From Streptomyces bathyalis (GTDB lineage Bacteria; Actinomycetota; Actinomycetes; Streptomycetales; Streptomycetaceae): a DNA stretch of 64,000 nt. Under the pieces are notes generated by a model. It did not search any database. It was not told the DNA's origin and saw only the letters and a program-made list of their open reading frames with translations. Shown one piece after another: positions 27,391 through 34,273 of this stretch; positions within the stretch are counted from its first letter, which is position 1; the number at the start of each line of letters is the position of its first letter. Position numbers and translations under genes: made by a program. The stretch is from contig NZ_CP048882.1 of NCBI RefSeq assembly GCF_015910445.1, positions 1,736,001 to 1,800,000 of the forward strand, given 5' to 3'.

Positions 27391-28221
27391 TCATGAGTCC
27401 CCTTCCGGCTGGCGTCCGAGGTGATACCCCAGGCGCATTTCGTAGTCGCTCGGCTGGTTGCGTCCCGCGCTCTCCGCGGCGGGCAGCCTGCGCCTGGATC
27501 CCGGCCAGCCAAAGGATTCGAAATAGATGTCATAGGAGGACTTCAGGTCGTCCCCGGACGGGAGGGTGTACCTGTTGACCTGCTTTTTTGCCTCGGTGAT
27601 CGAGTCCTTGTCGAACGAGGCGATCCGCCTGGCAAGGCTGTCCACCAGGAGGTCGAGCTCGCTGTCGGGGACCGTGCGGTTGACCCATCCGTACCGTTCG
27701 GCCAACTCGCCCGCGTAGTCGTCGCTGGAGAGGACGACCTCCAGAGCCCGTGCCCGGCCGAGCAGCAGTGGCAGGTGTTCGAGGCCCCCGCCGCCAGGCA
27801 GGTTGCCATTGGCGACCTCGGGCTGACCGAACAGTGCACTCTCGCTGGCGAAGCGCATGTCCATCGCCTGCGTCAGCTCGCTGCCCACGCCCCGGACCCG
27901 CCCCCGGATCTTCGCGATCGAGACGACAGGCAGGCGGGACAGGCGCGTGCTGGCGTCGATCAGCAATGGGTGGCCGCTTGCCCCGAGTCCCTTCGGGGTC
28001 TCGGCGACCCGGGAGGTGTCGTAGTGGTTCAGAAAGTAGTCCGGGTTCGCCGACTCGAACACGGCCACACGCAGCCCCGAAGCGGCCTCCATCTTGTCGA
28101 CCAGCTCCGGGAGCTCGATGAGCATCTCCGGGGAGACCAGGTTGATCGGCGGGCTGTCGAAGGTGACCCGCCACAGGCTCCTGGTTTCCTCCGTCACGGA
28201 AAAGTGAGTCCACGGTTTCAC
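27391..28221 (-). CDS. Enoyl-CoA hydratase/isomerase (crotonase) family protein
   Basis: A 276-residue crotonase. Both catalytic glutamates of hydratases are present by motif: GVGSELTQAMDM (equivalent of Glu144) and FGQPEVANG (Glu164), followed by LPGGGGLEHLP. The opening WRVTFDSPPINLVSPEM is the family N-terminal strand. The last 30 residues (RNQPSDYEMRLGYHLGRQ) form an unusual tail. The GTG at 28221 is preferred over a start at 28338 because AGGAG lies seven bases before it. It is flanked by IS630 scraps in the same orientation. Its substrate is unknown; a hydratase step next to a CoA lyase would make sense for unsaturated dicarboxylates, but that is inference. Confidence 0.85.
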   Translation of the reverse strand: MKPWTHFSVTEETRSLWRVTFDSPPINLVSPEMLIELPELVDKMEAASGLRVAVFESANPDYFLNHYDTSRVAETPKGLGASGHPLLIDASTRLSRLPVVSIAKIRGRVRGVGSELTQAMDMRFASESALFGQPEVANGNLPGGGGLEHLPLLLGRARALEVVLSSDDYAGELAERYGWVNRTVPDSELDLLVDSLARRIASFDKDSITEAKKQVNRYTLPSGDDLKSSYDIYFESFGWPGSRRRLPAAESAGRNQPSDYEMRLGYHLGRQPEGDS

Positions 28222-28280
28222 GGGCGGTCTCCTTGCTTGTCCGATGCCGCGCGGCCCCAGTCGCCGGCCATGCGGCTTCA

Positions 28281-28297
28281 GCGTCCGGTGCGGACGC
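28281..28297. promoter_or_regulatory. Inverted repeat upstream of the crotonase gene
   Basis: GCGTCCG-GTG-CGGACGC is a perfect 7-base palindrome with a 3-base centre, 60 bases before the crotonase start. It resembles the ArsR palindrome at 28427-28446 in its GCGTC ends, so it could be a second site for the same regulator. Not otherwise supported. Confidence 0.35.
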
Positions 28298-28344
28298 AAC
28301 CGCTCAATCCACTCCTGTTGCACGTCAGTTGACGGCACACCCAG

Positions 28345-28376
28345 ACCAACGCGAATCTCCGACTCAGGTCACCAGG
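28345..28376 (+). mobile_element. Second, very short IS630 tail scrap
   Basis: The bases CAACGCGAATCTCC and the following GACTCAGGTCACCAG match the last codons of the IS630 remnant at 27145-27173 (CAACGAATCTCC, GGCCCAGGTCACTAG), in the same orientation, with one codon-breaking insertion. Only about 30 bases survive. Together the two scraps bracket the crotonase gene as direct repeats. Confidence 0.6.
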
Positions 28377-28408
28377 GCGCTTCCTTGGGTCACTGTTGAC
28401 GCCAGGAC

Positions 28409-28451
28409 GCGTCGGAGATTCTTGACGCGTCGGAGTTCTCCGACGCATAAT
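28409..28451 (+). promoter_or_regulatory. Promoter with overlapping ArsR-type operator
   Basis: A near-consensus promoter, TTGACG (28422-28427) and CATAAT (28446-28451) with 18 bases between, places the transcript start about at the A of the ATG at 28458, so the mRNA is probably leaderless. The spacer is filled by a perfect palindrome, GCGTCGGAG (28427-28435), TT, CTCCGACGC (28438-28446). A third copy of the half-site is at 28409-28417. Binding here would block polymerase, as expected for an ArsR autorepressor. Confidence 0.75.
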
Positions 28452-28457
28452 GCGGTC

Positions 28458-28772
28458 ATGCCTGCCGACGTGTTCGGCGTGCTGGCCAACCCAGTGCGCC
28501 GCAGACTCCTCGAAAGCCTCCGGGAAGGCCCTCGCTCCACAGGGGAATTGGCCGGGTTGTTCGAGCTTGGGAGGCCCGCGGTCTCCGAGCACCTGGCGGT
28601 GCTCCGTACCGCCGGCCTGGTGCGGGAGGAGCCACGAGGCCGACACCGCTTCTACCACCTCGAACCGGCACGCCTGGCCGAGGTGAGCGAGTGGCTGCAT
28701 CCGTTCGAGCACTACTGGAAGCAGCGCATGGATGCGCTGTCCGATCTTCTGGACAAGGACAACGAGACATGA
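28458..28772 (+). CDS. ArsR-family winged-helix repressor
   Basis: A 104-residue regulator with the ArsR fold: FGVLANPVRRRLLESLREG, a recognition helix in GRPAVSEHLAVLRTAGLV, and the beta-wing GRHRFYHLEPARL. No cysteine pair for metal sensing is present, so it belongs to the non-metal branch often paired with SRPBCC/AHSA1 proteins. The ATG at 28458 coincides with the predicted transcription start, and no ribosome site is seen, which fits a leaderless message. It overlaps the next gene by four bases (ATGA). Confidence 0.92.
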   Translation: MPADVFGVLANPVRRRLLESLREGPRSTGELAGLFELGRPAVSEHLAVLRTAGLVREEPRGRHRFYHLEPARLAEVSEWLHPFEHYWKQRMDALSDLLDKDNET

Positions 28773-29179
28773 ACGAGAACAACACGATCACTTGCGAGAA
28801 GTTCCTGCCCCACCCGCCGGCGGCGGTGTGGAATGCCCTCACCGACCCTGAACTCCACGCCCGCTGGTGGGCCGCCGGCGACATCAAGCCCGTCGCCGGT
28901 CACCGCTTCACCCTCGACATGGGCCACTTCGGAAGCCAGGCCTGCGAGGTGACCGAGGTGGACGACCAGCGGCTGCTGGCCTACCGATTCGCCGAGGGCT
29001 CGCTCGACACGACCATCACCTGGACCCTGCACCCGGAGGGCAAAGGCACTCGTCTCGTCCTCACCCACGCGGGCTTCGACCTCGACTCCCCGATGGGCCG
29101 GCAGGCGTTCGACGGCATGGGCAAGGGGTGGCCCGGCCTCCTGAACCGTCTCGGCTCCGTCCTGGGCGAGGCTGCCTAG
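28769..29179 (+). CDS. SRPBCC (AHSA1/CalC-like) domain protein
   Basis: A 136-residue START-like protein with the typical opening EKFLPHPPAAVWNALTDPELHARWW and closing phrase GMGKGWPGLLNRLGSVL. Such proteins form a hydrophobic pocket for lipids or aromatic compounds and are often encoded with an ArsR-type regulator in a two-gene operon, as here, where the start overlaps the arsR stop. The ligand is unknown. No membrane segment or signal is seen. An IS5-like transposase tail starts a few bases after the stop on the other strand. Confidence 0.9.
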   Translation: MNENNTITCEKFLPHPPAAVWNALTDPELHARWWAAGDIKPVAGHRFTLDMGHFGSQACEVTEVDDQRLLAYRFAEGSLDTTITWTLHPEGKGTRLVLTHAGFDLDSPMGRQAFDGMGKGWPGLLNRLGSVLGEAA

Positions 29180-29189
29180 GGTTTCGTCC

Positions 29190-29295
29190 GGAGCTCGGGC
29201 GGACCACATGAAGATGCCTGCGTTGTGCAGTCCGGCCAGGTGGATTGGTGGCGGTCTCCTCGTAGCGGGTGGTGAGGCCCTCTTGCGGGTTCCGG
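29190..29295 (-). mobile_element. IS5-like transposase C-terminal remnant, frameshifted
   Basis: On the minus strand the codons read QEGLTTRYEETAT, then after a frame change HLAGLHNAGIFMWSAR, matching the tail of IS5/IS427-type transposases (GLATRYDKTA...LAGLH...). No catalytic part or terminal repeats are present. The remnant ends a few bases before the SRPBCC stop codon. Confidence 0.7.
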
Positions 29296-29334
29296 GCGCG
29301 TGTTGGTGGGCGCACGTGGCGGTTCCGCCCCGGC

Positions 29335-30717
29335 TCAGAGCGGCACGACTCCCGTCAGCATCGCCGCGGCGGTCATCACGAGCGTGGTCGCGAACGCCCA
29401 GCCGAAGATGAAGCGCTGGTGCTCACCGAACTGGACGCCCGTCATGCCGACGAGGATGAACGTCGCGGCGGTCAGCGGACTGAGGGGGAAGCCCGTCGTC
29501 ATCTGGCCGAGGATGGCCGCACGTGCGATCTCGGCCGGGTCGGTGCCGAATCCCTGTGCGGTCTCCGAGAGCACGGGCAGCACGCCGAAGTAGTAGGCGT
29601 CAGGGGTCAGGGCGAGGCTCAGCGGCATGCCGGTGACGGCCACGATCCCGGGGAGATGGCCGCCCATCGATGAGGGGATGACGGAGACGAGGGCCTGGGC
29701 CATCTCGTCGAGCATCTTCGTGCCGGTGAGGACTCCGGTGAGCACGCCGGCCGCGAAGATCATGGTGGTCACGAGGATCACGTTCTTGCCGTGCTTGTCC
29801 AGGAGCGCCTGCTGGTCCTCCCACCGGGGGTGGTTGACGAGCAGTGCGACGGCGAAGCCGATGACGAACAGCACCGGCAGCGGCATGAGTTGCAGTACGA
29901 GGGCGACCAGCAGGATGAGGGTGAGCACCAGGTTGAAGACCGTCAGCCATGTGCGGGGACGGGCCGGTGCGGCGGTGGCCGGGTCAGCGGTGGCCGTGGC
30001 GGTGCCCGCCTTGGAAGAGGGTCCGCTGCCCGGGTCTTCGGGAGGCGTCCCGTCGCTCTCGTCCTCGCCGGCGCCTTCGGCCCGTCCGTCCGACGCGGCC
30101 AGGGAGCCGAGTCGCTTCCGCTCGCGGAGCCCGATCAGATACGAGGCCAGCAGAACCCATGCGATGCCGGCGCCCATCGCGGGCAGGACGGGCACGAAGA
30201 TCTCGGAGACGTCCACCTTGAGCGCCGACGCGGCCCTGACGGTCGGTCCGCCCCAGGGGATCATGTTCATCACCCCGGCGCCCAGGCAGATGATCCCGCT
30301 GAGCACGAGCGGCCTCATGCCCAGCCGACGGTAGACGGGCAGCAGCGCGGAGACGGTGATGAGGAAGGTGGAGGCTCCGTCGCCGTCGAGGGCCACGCAG
30401 AGCGTCAGCACCGCCGTGCCGACACATATCCGCAGCGGGTCGCCGCGGGCCACCCGGAGGATGCCGCGTATCAGCGGGTCGAAGAGGCCGGCGTCCACCA
30501 TGAGGCTGAAGTAGAGGACCGCGAAGGCGATCATGATGCCGGTCGGCGCGACCGTCGACATCCCGTCGAGGACCATTCCGCCGAGCTCGCCCCCGAAGCC
30601 TCCGGCCAGCCCCGCGAGCACGGGAAGCAGCACGAGTGCGACGAGCACGGAGACGCGCCCGGTCATGGTGAGCAGGAGGAAGAGACCGATGGTGGTGAAG
30701 CCCAGTGCTGCCAGCAT
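29335..30717 (-). CDS. CitMHS-type citrate/organic acid transporter
   Basis: A 460-residue membrane protein with about 12 helices split by a hydrophilic Ser/Gly/Pro/Asp-rich loop near the middle (residues about 205-265). MLAALGFTTIGLFLLLTMTGRVSVLVALVLLP, read in two parts, is the CitMHS N-terminal signature, and MIPWGGPTVRAASAL and TPDAYYFGVLPVL are family phrases. Members import citrate or related acids with Mg or Ca ions and protons. The ATG at 30717 is chosen; the upstream frame is unlike the family. It diverges from a LysR gene with a LysR-type site between them. Confidence 0.9.
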   Translation of the reverse strand: MLAALGFTTIGLFLLLTMTGRVSVLVALVLLPVLAGLAGGFGGELGGMVLDGMSTVAPTGIMIAFAVLYFSLMVDAGLFDPLIRGILRVARGDPLRICVGTAVLTLCVALDGDGASTFLITVSALLPVYRRLGMRPLVLSGIICLGAGVMNMIPWGGPTVRAASALKVDVSEIFVPVLPAMGAGIAWVLLASYLIGLRERKRLGSLAASDGRAEGAGEDESDGTPPEDPGSGPSSKAGTATATADPATAAPARPRTWLTVFNLVLTLILLVALVLQLMPLPVLFVIGFAVALLVNHPRWEDQQALLDKHGKNVILVTTMIFAAGVLTGVLTGTKMLDEMAQALVSVIPSSMGGHLPGIVAVTGMPLSLALTPDAYYFGVLPVLSETAQGFGTDPAEIARAAILGQMTTGFPLSPLTAATFILVGMTGVQFGEHQRFIFGWAFATTLVMTAAAMLTGVVPL

Positions 30718-30837
30718 GATCTCTCGCTCTCTTTCCCGGGCGGTCCGGCGACGGGCGACGCATGGACGTGGGGGCGTCGCATTGCCCGAGAGTTTCGGAG
30801 CCGGATCGAATGGGTGTCCAGCATTGAACCGGGATCC

Positions 30838-30860
30838 ACTCATGCGATCTGCGCATCAGT
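30838..30860. promoter_or_regulatory. LysR-type binding site in the citMHS/lysR gap
   Basis: ATGCG-ATCTG-CGCAT (30842-30856) is a perfect palindrome with the LysR T-N11-A pattern (T30843, A30855). The symmetry extends to 9-base arms with one mismatch over 30838-30860. It lies 32 bases before the lysR start, where autoregulation and activation of the divergent gene are usual. Confidence 0.65.
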
Positions 30861-30891
30861 TCGCCGCTCGCTGCGCCTATGCTCGCCGCTC

Positions 30892-31815
30892 ATGGATGCC
30901 ACACTCCGCCAGCTCTCGGCGTACGCCGCCGTCGCCCGTGCGGCGAGCTTCACGGCCGCCGCATCGCAGCTGCACGTATCGCAGTCGTCGCTGAGCAGGG
31001 CCGTCGCCGACCTGGAACGGGTGCTCGGCGCCCAGCTGCTGGAGCGCGACACCCGCAACGTGCAGCTGACCGCGGCCGGTACGGAGGCCCTGCGCATCGC
31101 GGACCAGATCCTGGGCGCGCACCGGGCCGGGATGAAGGAGCTGGAGCGCTTCCTGCTCGGCGAGTCCGGGACGGTCGCCGTGGCCACGCTGCCGTCCGTC
31201 GCCGCCGTACTGCTGCCACAGGTGATCTCCGAGTTCCGCAGGCAGCGCCCGCACGCGGCGGTGCGCATCCTGGACGGACCGGAGCGCACCGTGCTGGACC
31301 GCGTCACCTCCGGCGACGCGGACTTCGCGATCACGACGGCGGGCGCGCCCTCGGCACAGCTGGAGCACCGGCCGCTGGTGCGCGACCGGTTCGTCGCGGT
31401 GCTGCCGCCCGGGCACGAGCTGGCCGAACAGGACGAGGTCACGTGGGAGGACCTGGCACAGCACCCGTATCTCGCGATCGGGCAGGACTCCAGCGTGCGA
31501 CGGCTCGCCGACGCCACCTTCGCGCAGATCGACGCCCGGGTGGCTCCTGCGGCGGAGGCGATCAGTGTGGCGACGGTCGGCGGGCTGGTGGCGGCCGGAC
31601 TCGGGGTGGCGGCGATGCCGGCCCTCGTGCTTCCGCTGCTGGGCACCGCGTCCTTCGTCCTCAGGCCGCTCACCCGGCCCGTGGTTCACCGGCGGCTCGA
31701 TGTCGTCATGCGGGCCCGGCGGACCGTTCCGCTCGCCGCCCACCGCTTCCTCGACACGCTCGATGTGCTGCGCGAGGACGGCGGCGGCCTCCCGGAGGGC
31801 GTCTCGTGGGCGTGA
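30892..31815 (+). CDS. LysR-family regulator of the organic-acid operon
   Basis: A 307-residue LysR protein. The N-terminal helix-turn-helix reads LRQLSAYAAVARAASFTAAA and LHVSQSSLSRAVADLE, and the sensor domain follows (GTVAVATLPSVAAVLLP, GDADFAITTAG, GLGVAAMPALVLP). The ATG at 30892 opens the protein at the usual place. It lies between a divergent CitMHS transporter gene and a downstream CoA-transferase/lyase pair, and has T-N11-A sites on both sides, so it most likely activates both in response to the imported acid or its CoA ester. Confidence 0.92.
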   Translation: MDATLRQLSAYAAVARAASFTAAASQLHVSQSSLSRAVADLERVLGAQLLERDTRNVQLTAAGTEALRIADQILGAHRAGMKELERFLLGESGTVAVATLPSVAAVLLPQVISEFRRQRPHAAVRILDGPERTVLDRVTSGDADFAITTAGAPSAQLEHRPLVRDRFVAVLPPGHELAEQDEVTWEDLAQHPYLAIGQDSSVRRLADATFAQIDARVAPAAEAISVATVGGLVAAGLGVAAMPALVLPLLGTASFVLRPLTRPVVHRRLDVVMRARRTVPLAAHRFLDTLDVLREDGGGLPEGVSWA

Positions 31816-31843
31816 TGCCGACCCCGTGACAGCCCCGTGACCC

Positions 31844-31858
31844 ATGCGAAAAGTGCAT
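31844..31858. promoter_or_regulatory. Second LysR-type site, before the CoA-transferase gene
   Basis: ATGCG-AAAAG-TGCAT has the same 15-base layout as the site at 30842-30856, with one arm mismatch and T-N11-A spacing (T31845, A31857). It lies 107 bases before the CoA-transferase start. The repetition of the same 5-base arms supports a shared regulator. Confidence 0.55.
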
Positions 31859-31964
31859 CGATTCATGGTTCTTTCTTGCTGGACAGGCATTTCTCCGCTC
31901 GGAGAGGCTGAGCCGGAAGGGGCCCGCTGCGACCGGCGGGCGAGTGCCGAGCGAGGGAGCGCAT

Positions 31965-33182
31965 GTGACCGACGACCACCACGACGCCGGACGCCGCGGG
32001 CAGTTGTGCGACTTGAAGGTCGTCGAGTTCGCCCACGTCGTGGCCGGGCCGCTGGCGGGCTCGATGCTGGCGGACCAGGGGGCGGACGTCGTACACGTCG
32101 AACCCCCGGGCTCCGGCGACGCTGCCCGCGCCATGGGCCCGCGGCGCGACGGGGCACCGCTGTGGTTCAAGGTCGCCGCACGTAACAAGCGCTCCGTCAC
32201 CCTCGATCTGCACCAGGAGGAGGGACGCCGGGTCGCCCATCGCCTCGTCGCCTGGGCCGACGTCGTGATCGTCACCCTGCGGGCGGGACGCCTGAGCGAG
32301 TGGGGCCTCGACTGGGAATCGGTGCACCGCCTGAACCCGAAGGCGGTGCTGCTGCAGATCTCCGGCTACGGCGCCACATCCTCACTGGCCGACGCACCCG
32401 GCTTCGGGAAGATGGGCGAGGCACGCAGCGGCGTCGTCCATCTGACGGGCTTCCCCGACGGCCCGCCCGTGCACACCGGCTTCTCCCACGGCGACGCCGT
32501 CAACGGACTGATGGGCGCCTACGCGGTGCTCGCCGCGCTGCACCGCCGTGAACGCGACCCGGACTTCGACGGCGAGTGGATCGACCTCGCGCTCTTCGAA
32601 CCGCTCTTCCGGCTCGTCGAATGGCAAGTCATCGTGCACGACCAGCTGGGCACGGTGCCGGAGCGGTCCGGCAACCAGCTCGCCGTCGCGCCCGCCGCCG
32701 TGATCAACACCTACCGGTCCCGCGACGGCGAGTGGATCACGGTCACGTCGGCGACGCTCCGCTCGGTGCGCAACGTCGCCCGCCTTCTCGGTCTGCCCGA
32801 GGAGGAGTTCGAGACCACCGAGGCACAGCAGGCCGGGCGCGAACGCCTCGACACCGCGCTGCGCGACTGGGTCGCCCAGCGGCCCGTGGACGAGTGCCTG
32901 GAACTCTTCGCGCGCAACGAGGTCGTGGCCTCCCGCGTCTTCGACGCCGCGGACATCGCGGCCGACCCCGTCTACGCGGAGCGGGAGGACATCGTCACCG
33001 TCGAGGACCCCGATCTCGGTCCCGTACGGATGCAGGCCGTCATCCCCCACTTCCGGCAGAGCCCGGGGCAGGTGTGGCGGACCGGCCCGGCGCTCGGTGA
33101 GGACAACCGGCTCGTCTACCACCACTGGCTCGGCATCGGCGACGAGGAACTCGCGGAACTGGAGCAGCACGGTGTCGTGTGA
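31965..33182 (+). CDS. CaiB/BaiF-type (class III) CoA-transferase
   Basis: A 405-residue CoA-transferase. The N-terminal LKVVEFAHVVAGPLAGSMLADQGADVVHVEPPGSGD is the family signature (read in parts), followed by NKRSVTLDLHQEEGRRV and LVAWADVVI. The catalytic Asp lies in GFSHGDAVNGLMGAYAV. The enzyme moves CoA between acyl groups by an aspartyl-CoA intermediate. The GTG at 31965 is preferred to an in-frame GTG at 31944 because GAGGGAG is five bases before it. It overlaps the lyase start at 33172, so the two make a CoA-ester and split it. The likely substrate is a hydroxy-dicarboxylic or tricarboxylic acid brought in by the CitMHS transporter. Confidence 0.92.
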   Translation: MTDDHHDAGRRGQLCDLKVVEFAHVVAGPLAGSMLADQGADVVHVEPPGSGDAARAMGPRRDGAPLWFKVAARNKRSVTLDLHQEEGRRVAHRLVAWADVVIVTLRAGRLSEWGLDWESVHRLNPKAVLLQISGYGATSSLADAPGFGKMGEARSGVVHLTGFPDGPPVHTGFSHGDAVNGLMGAYAVLAALHRRERDPDFDGEWIDLALFEPLFRLVEWQVIVHDQLGTVPERSGNQLAVAPAAVINTYRSRDGEWITVTSATLRSVRNVARLLGLPEEEFETTEAQQAGRERLDTALRDWVAQRPVDECLELFARNEVVASRVFDAADIAADPVYAEREDIVTVEDPDLGPVRMQAVIPHFRQSPGQVWRTGPALGEDNRLVYHHWLGIGDEELAELEQHGVV

Positions 33183-34167
33183 GGCGGACGGGCACGGCGG
33201 CGCGGGCGCGCACGGCGCAACCGTGCGGACGCCGCTGCGCTCGCTGCTCTTCGTGCCCGGTACGAGGACGGAGTGGCTGGCCAAGGCCGAGGCATCCGGA
33301 GCCGACGCGGCGATCCTCGACCTGGAGGACGCCGTGGCCGGCCGGGACAAACGGGCTGCCCGCGAGCGCGTGGCCGAGGCCGTCGCCCAGCGCGCCCGGC
33401 CGGATGCCAACGGCGGGGGTGCGGGCGGCATGGAGCTCTTCGTGCGGATCAGTCCGCTCGACGCCTGGTCCGCCGCCGAGGAGCTGCGGGCGGTCGCACG
33501 CCCGGGCCTCGCCGGACTCGTCCTGCCGAAGGTGCGCTCCGAGGGGGATGTGAGGATCGCCGACCGGCTGCTGACCTGGTGCGAGCACGAGCACGGCCTG
33601 CGGGTGGGCGCCGTCACCCTGGTGCCCCTGCTGGAGACGGCCGTGGCCCTTCGCGACGCCCACGACATCGCCGCCGCGTCCTCGCGCGTCGCCTACGCGG
33701 GCGCGCTCACCGCCCCCGGCGGCGACGTCGAACGCGCCGTCGGCTACCGCTGGAGCCCCGAGGGAACGGAGACCCACGCGCTGCGCTCCCGCGTGCTGCT
33801 GGACGTCCGGGCCGCCGGCGCGGAGCACCCCGTCGGCGGACTGTGGACGGACATCGCCGACCTCGCCGGCCTGCGGCGCTTCGCCGAGCAGAACCGCGCA
33901 CTCGGCTACACCGGCATGGTGGCCATCCACCCGTCGCACGTTCCCGTGATCAACGAGGTCTTCTCCCCCGACGCCGCTGAACTCGCCCGCGCCGAGCGCC
34001 TGATCGCCGCCGTACGCGACGGGCAGGCACGGGGCGCGGGCGCCGTGACATTCGAGGGCCGGATGGTGGACGAAGCGATGGCGGCCACCGCCGAGCAGAT
34101 CCTCATGCGGCACAGGAGGCGTGAGCCCGGTCCGAACAACGGGGACGGCACGACCTCGCAGCGCTGA
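33172..34167 (+). CDS. CoA-ester lyase (HpcH/CitE family), copy 2
   Basis: A 331-residue CitE-like lyase. It keeps the family's acidic residues: AAILDLEDAVAGRDK with Glu52-Asp53, LVPLLETAVAL, and GGDVERAVG, plus RISPLDAW and LVLPKV. Family members cleave citramalyl-CoA, malyl-CoA or similar esters to acetyl-CoA or pyruvate plus a second acid. The start is the GTG at 33172 inside the end of the CoA-transferase gene, with GGAG seven bases before it. Coupling to the transferase makes it the second step of one pathway. The exact substrate is not readable; citramalate, malate or itaconate-derived esters are the best candidates. Confidence 0.9.
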   Translation: MSCEADGHGGAGAHGATVRTPLRSLLFVPGTRTEWLAKAEASGADAAILDLEDAVAGRDKRAARERVAEAVAQRARPDANGGGAGGMELFVRISPLDAWSAAEELRAVARPGLAGLVLPKVRSEGDVRIADRLLTWCEHEHGLRVGAVTLVPLLETAVALRDAHDIAAASSRVAYAGALTAPGGDVERAVGYRWSPEGTETHALRSRVLLDVRAAGAEHPVGGLWTDIADLAGLRRFAEQNRALGYTGMVAIHPSHVPVINEVFSPDAAELARAERLIAAVRDGQARGAGAVTFEGRMVDEAMAATAEQILMRHRRREPGPNNGDGTTSQR

Positions 34168-34176
34168 ACGCGGCGG

Positions 34177-34205
34177 CCGCCCCGAGCGCGAGCGCACCGG
34201 GGCGG
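34177..34205. terminator. Convergent terminator between the lyase and proS
   Basis: CCGCCCCG at 34177-34184 pairs perfectly with CGGGGCGG at 34198-34205. It lies just after the lyase stop and before the converging proS gene, so it can serve both strands. Confidence 0.6.
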
Positions 34206-34273
34206 AACGAGGTCAGCGGCGCCAGGCGGCGCATCCGGCGGGCGGCCTGCCCTCATCGGCCCCGTCAGGCCGG

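Noticed and set aside
27039..29295. A functional insertion sequence
   Set aside because: Only transposase C-terminal scraps remain; no DDE residues, terminal repeats or full reading frame are present.
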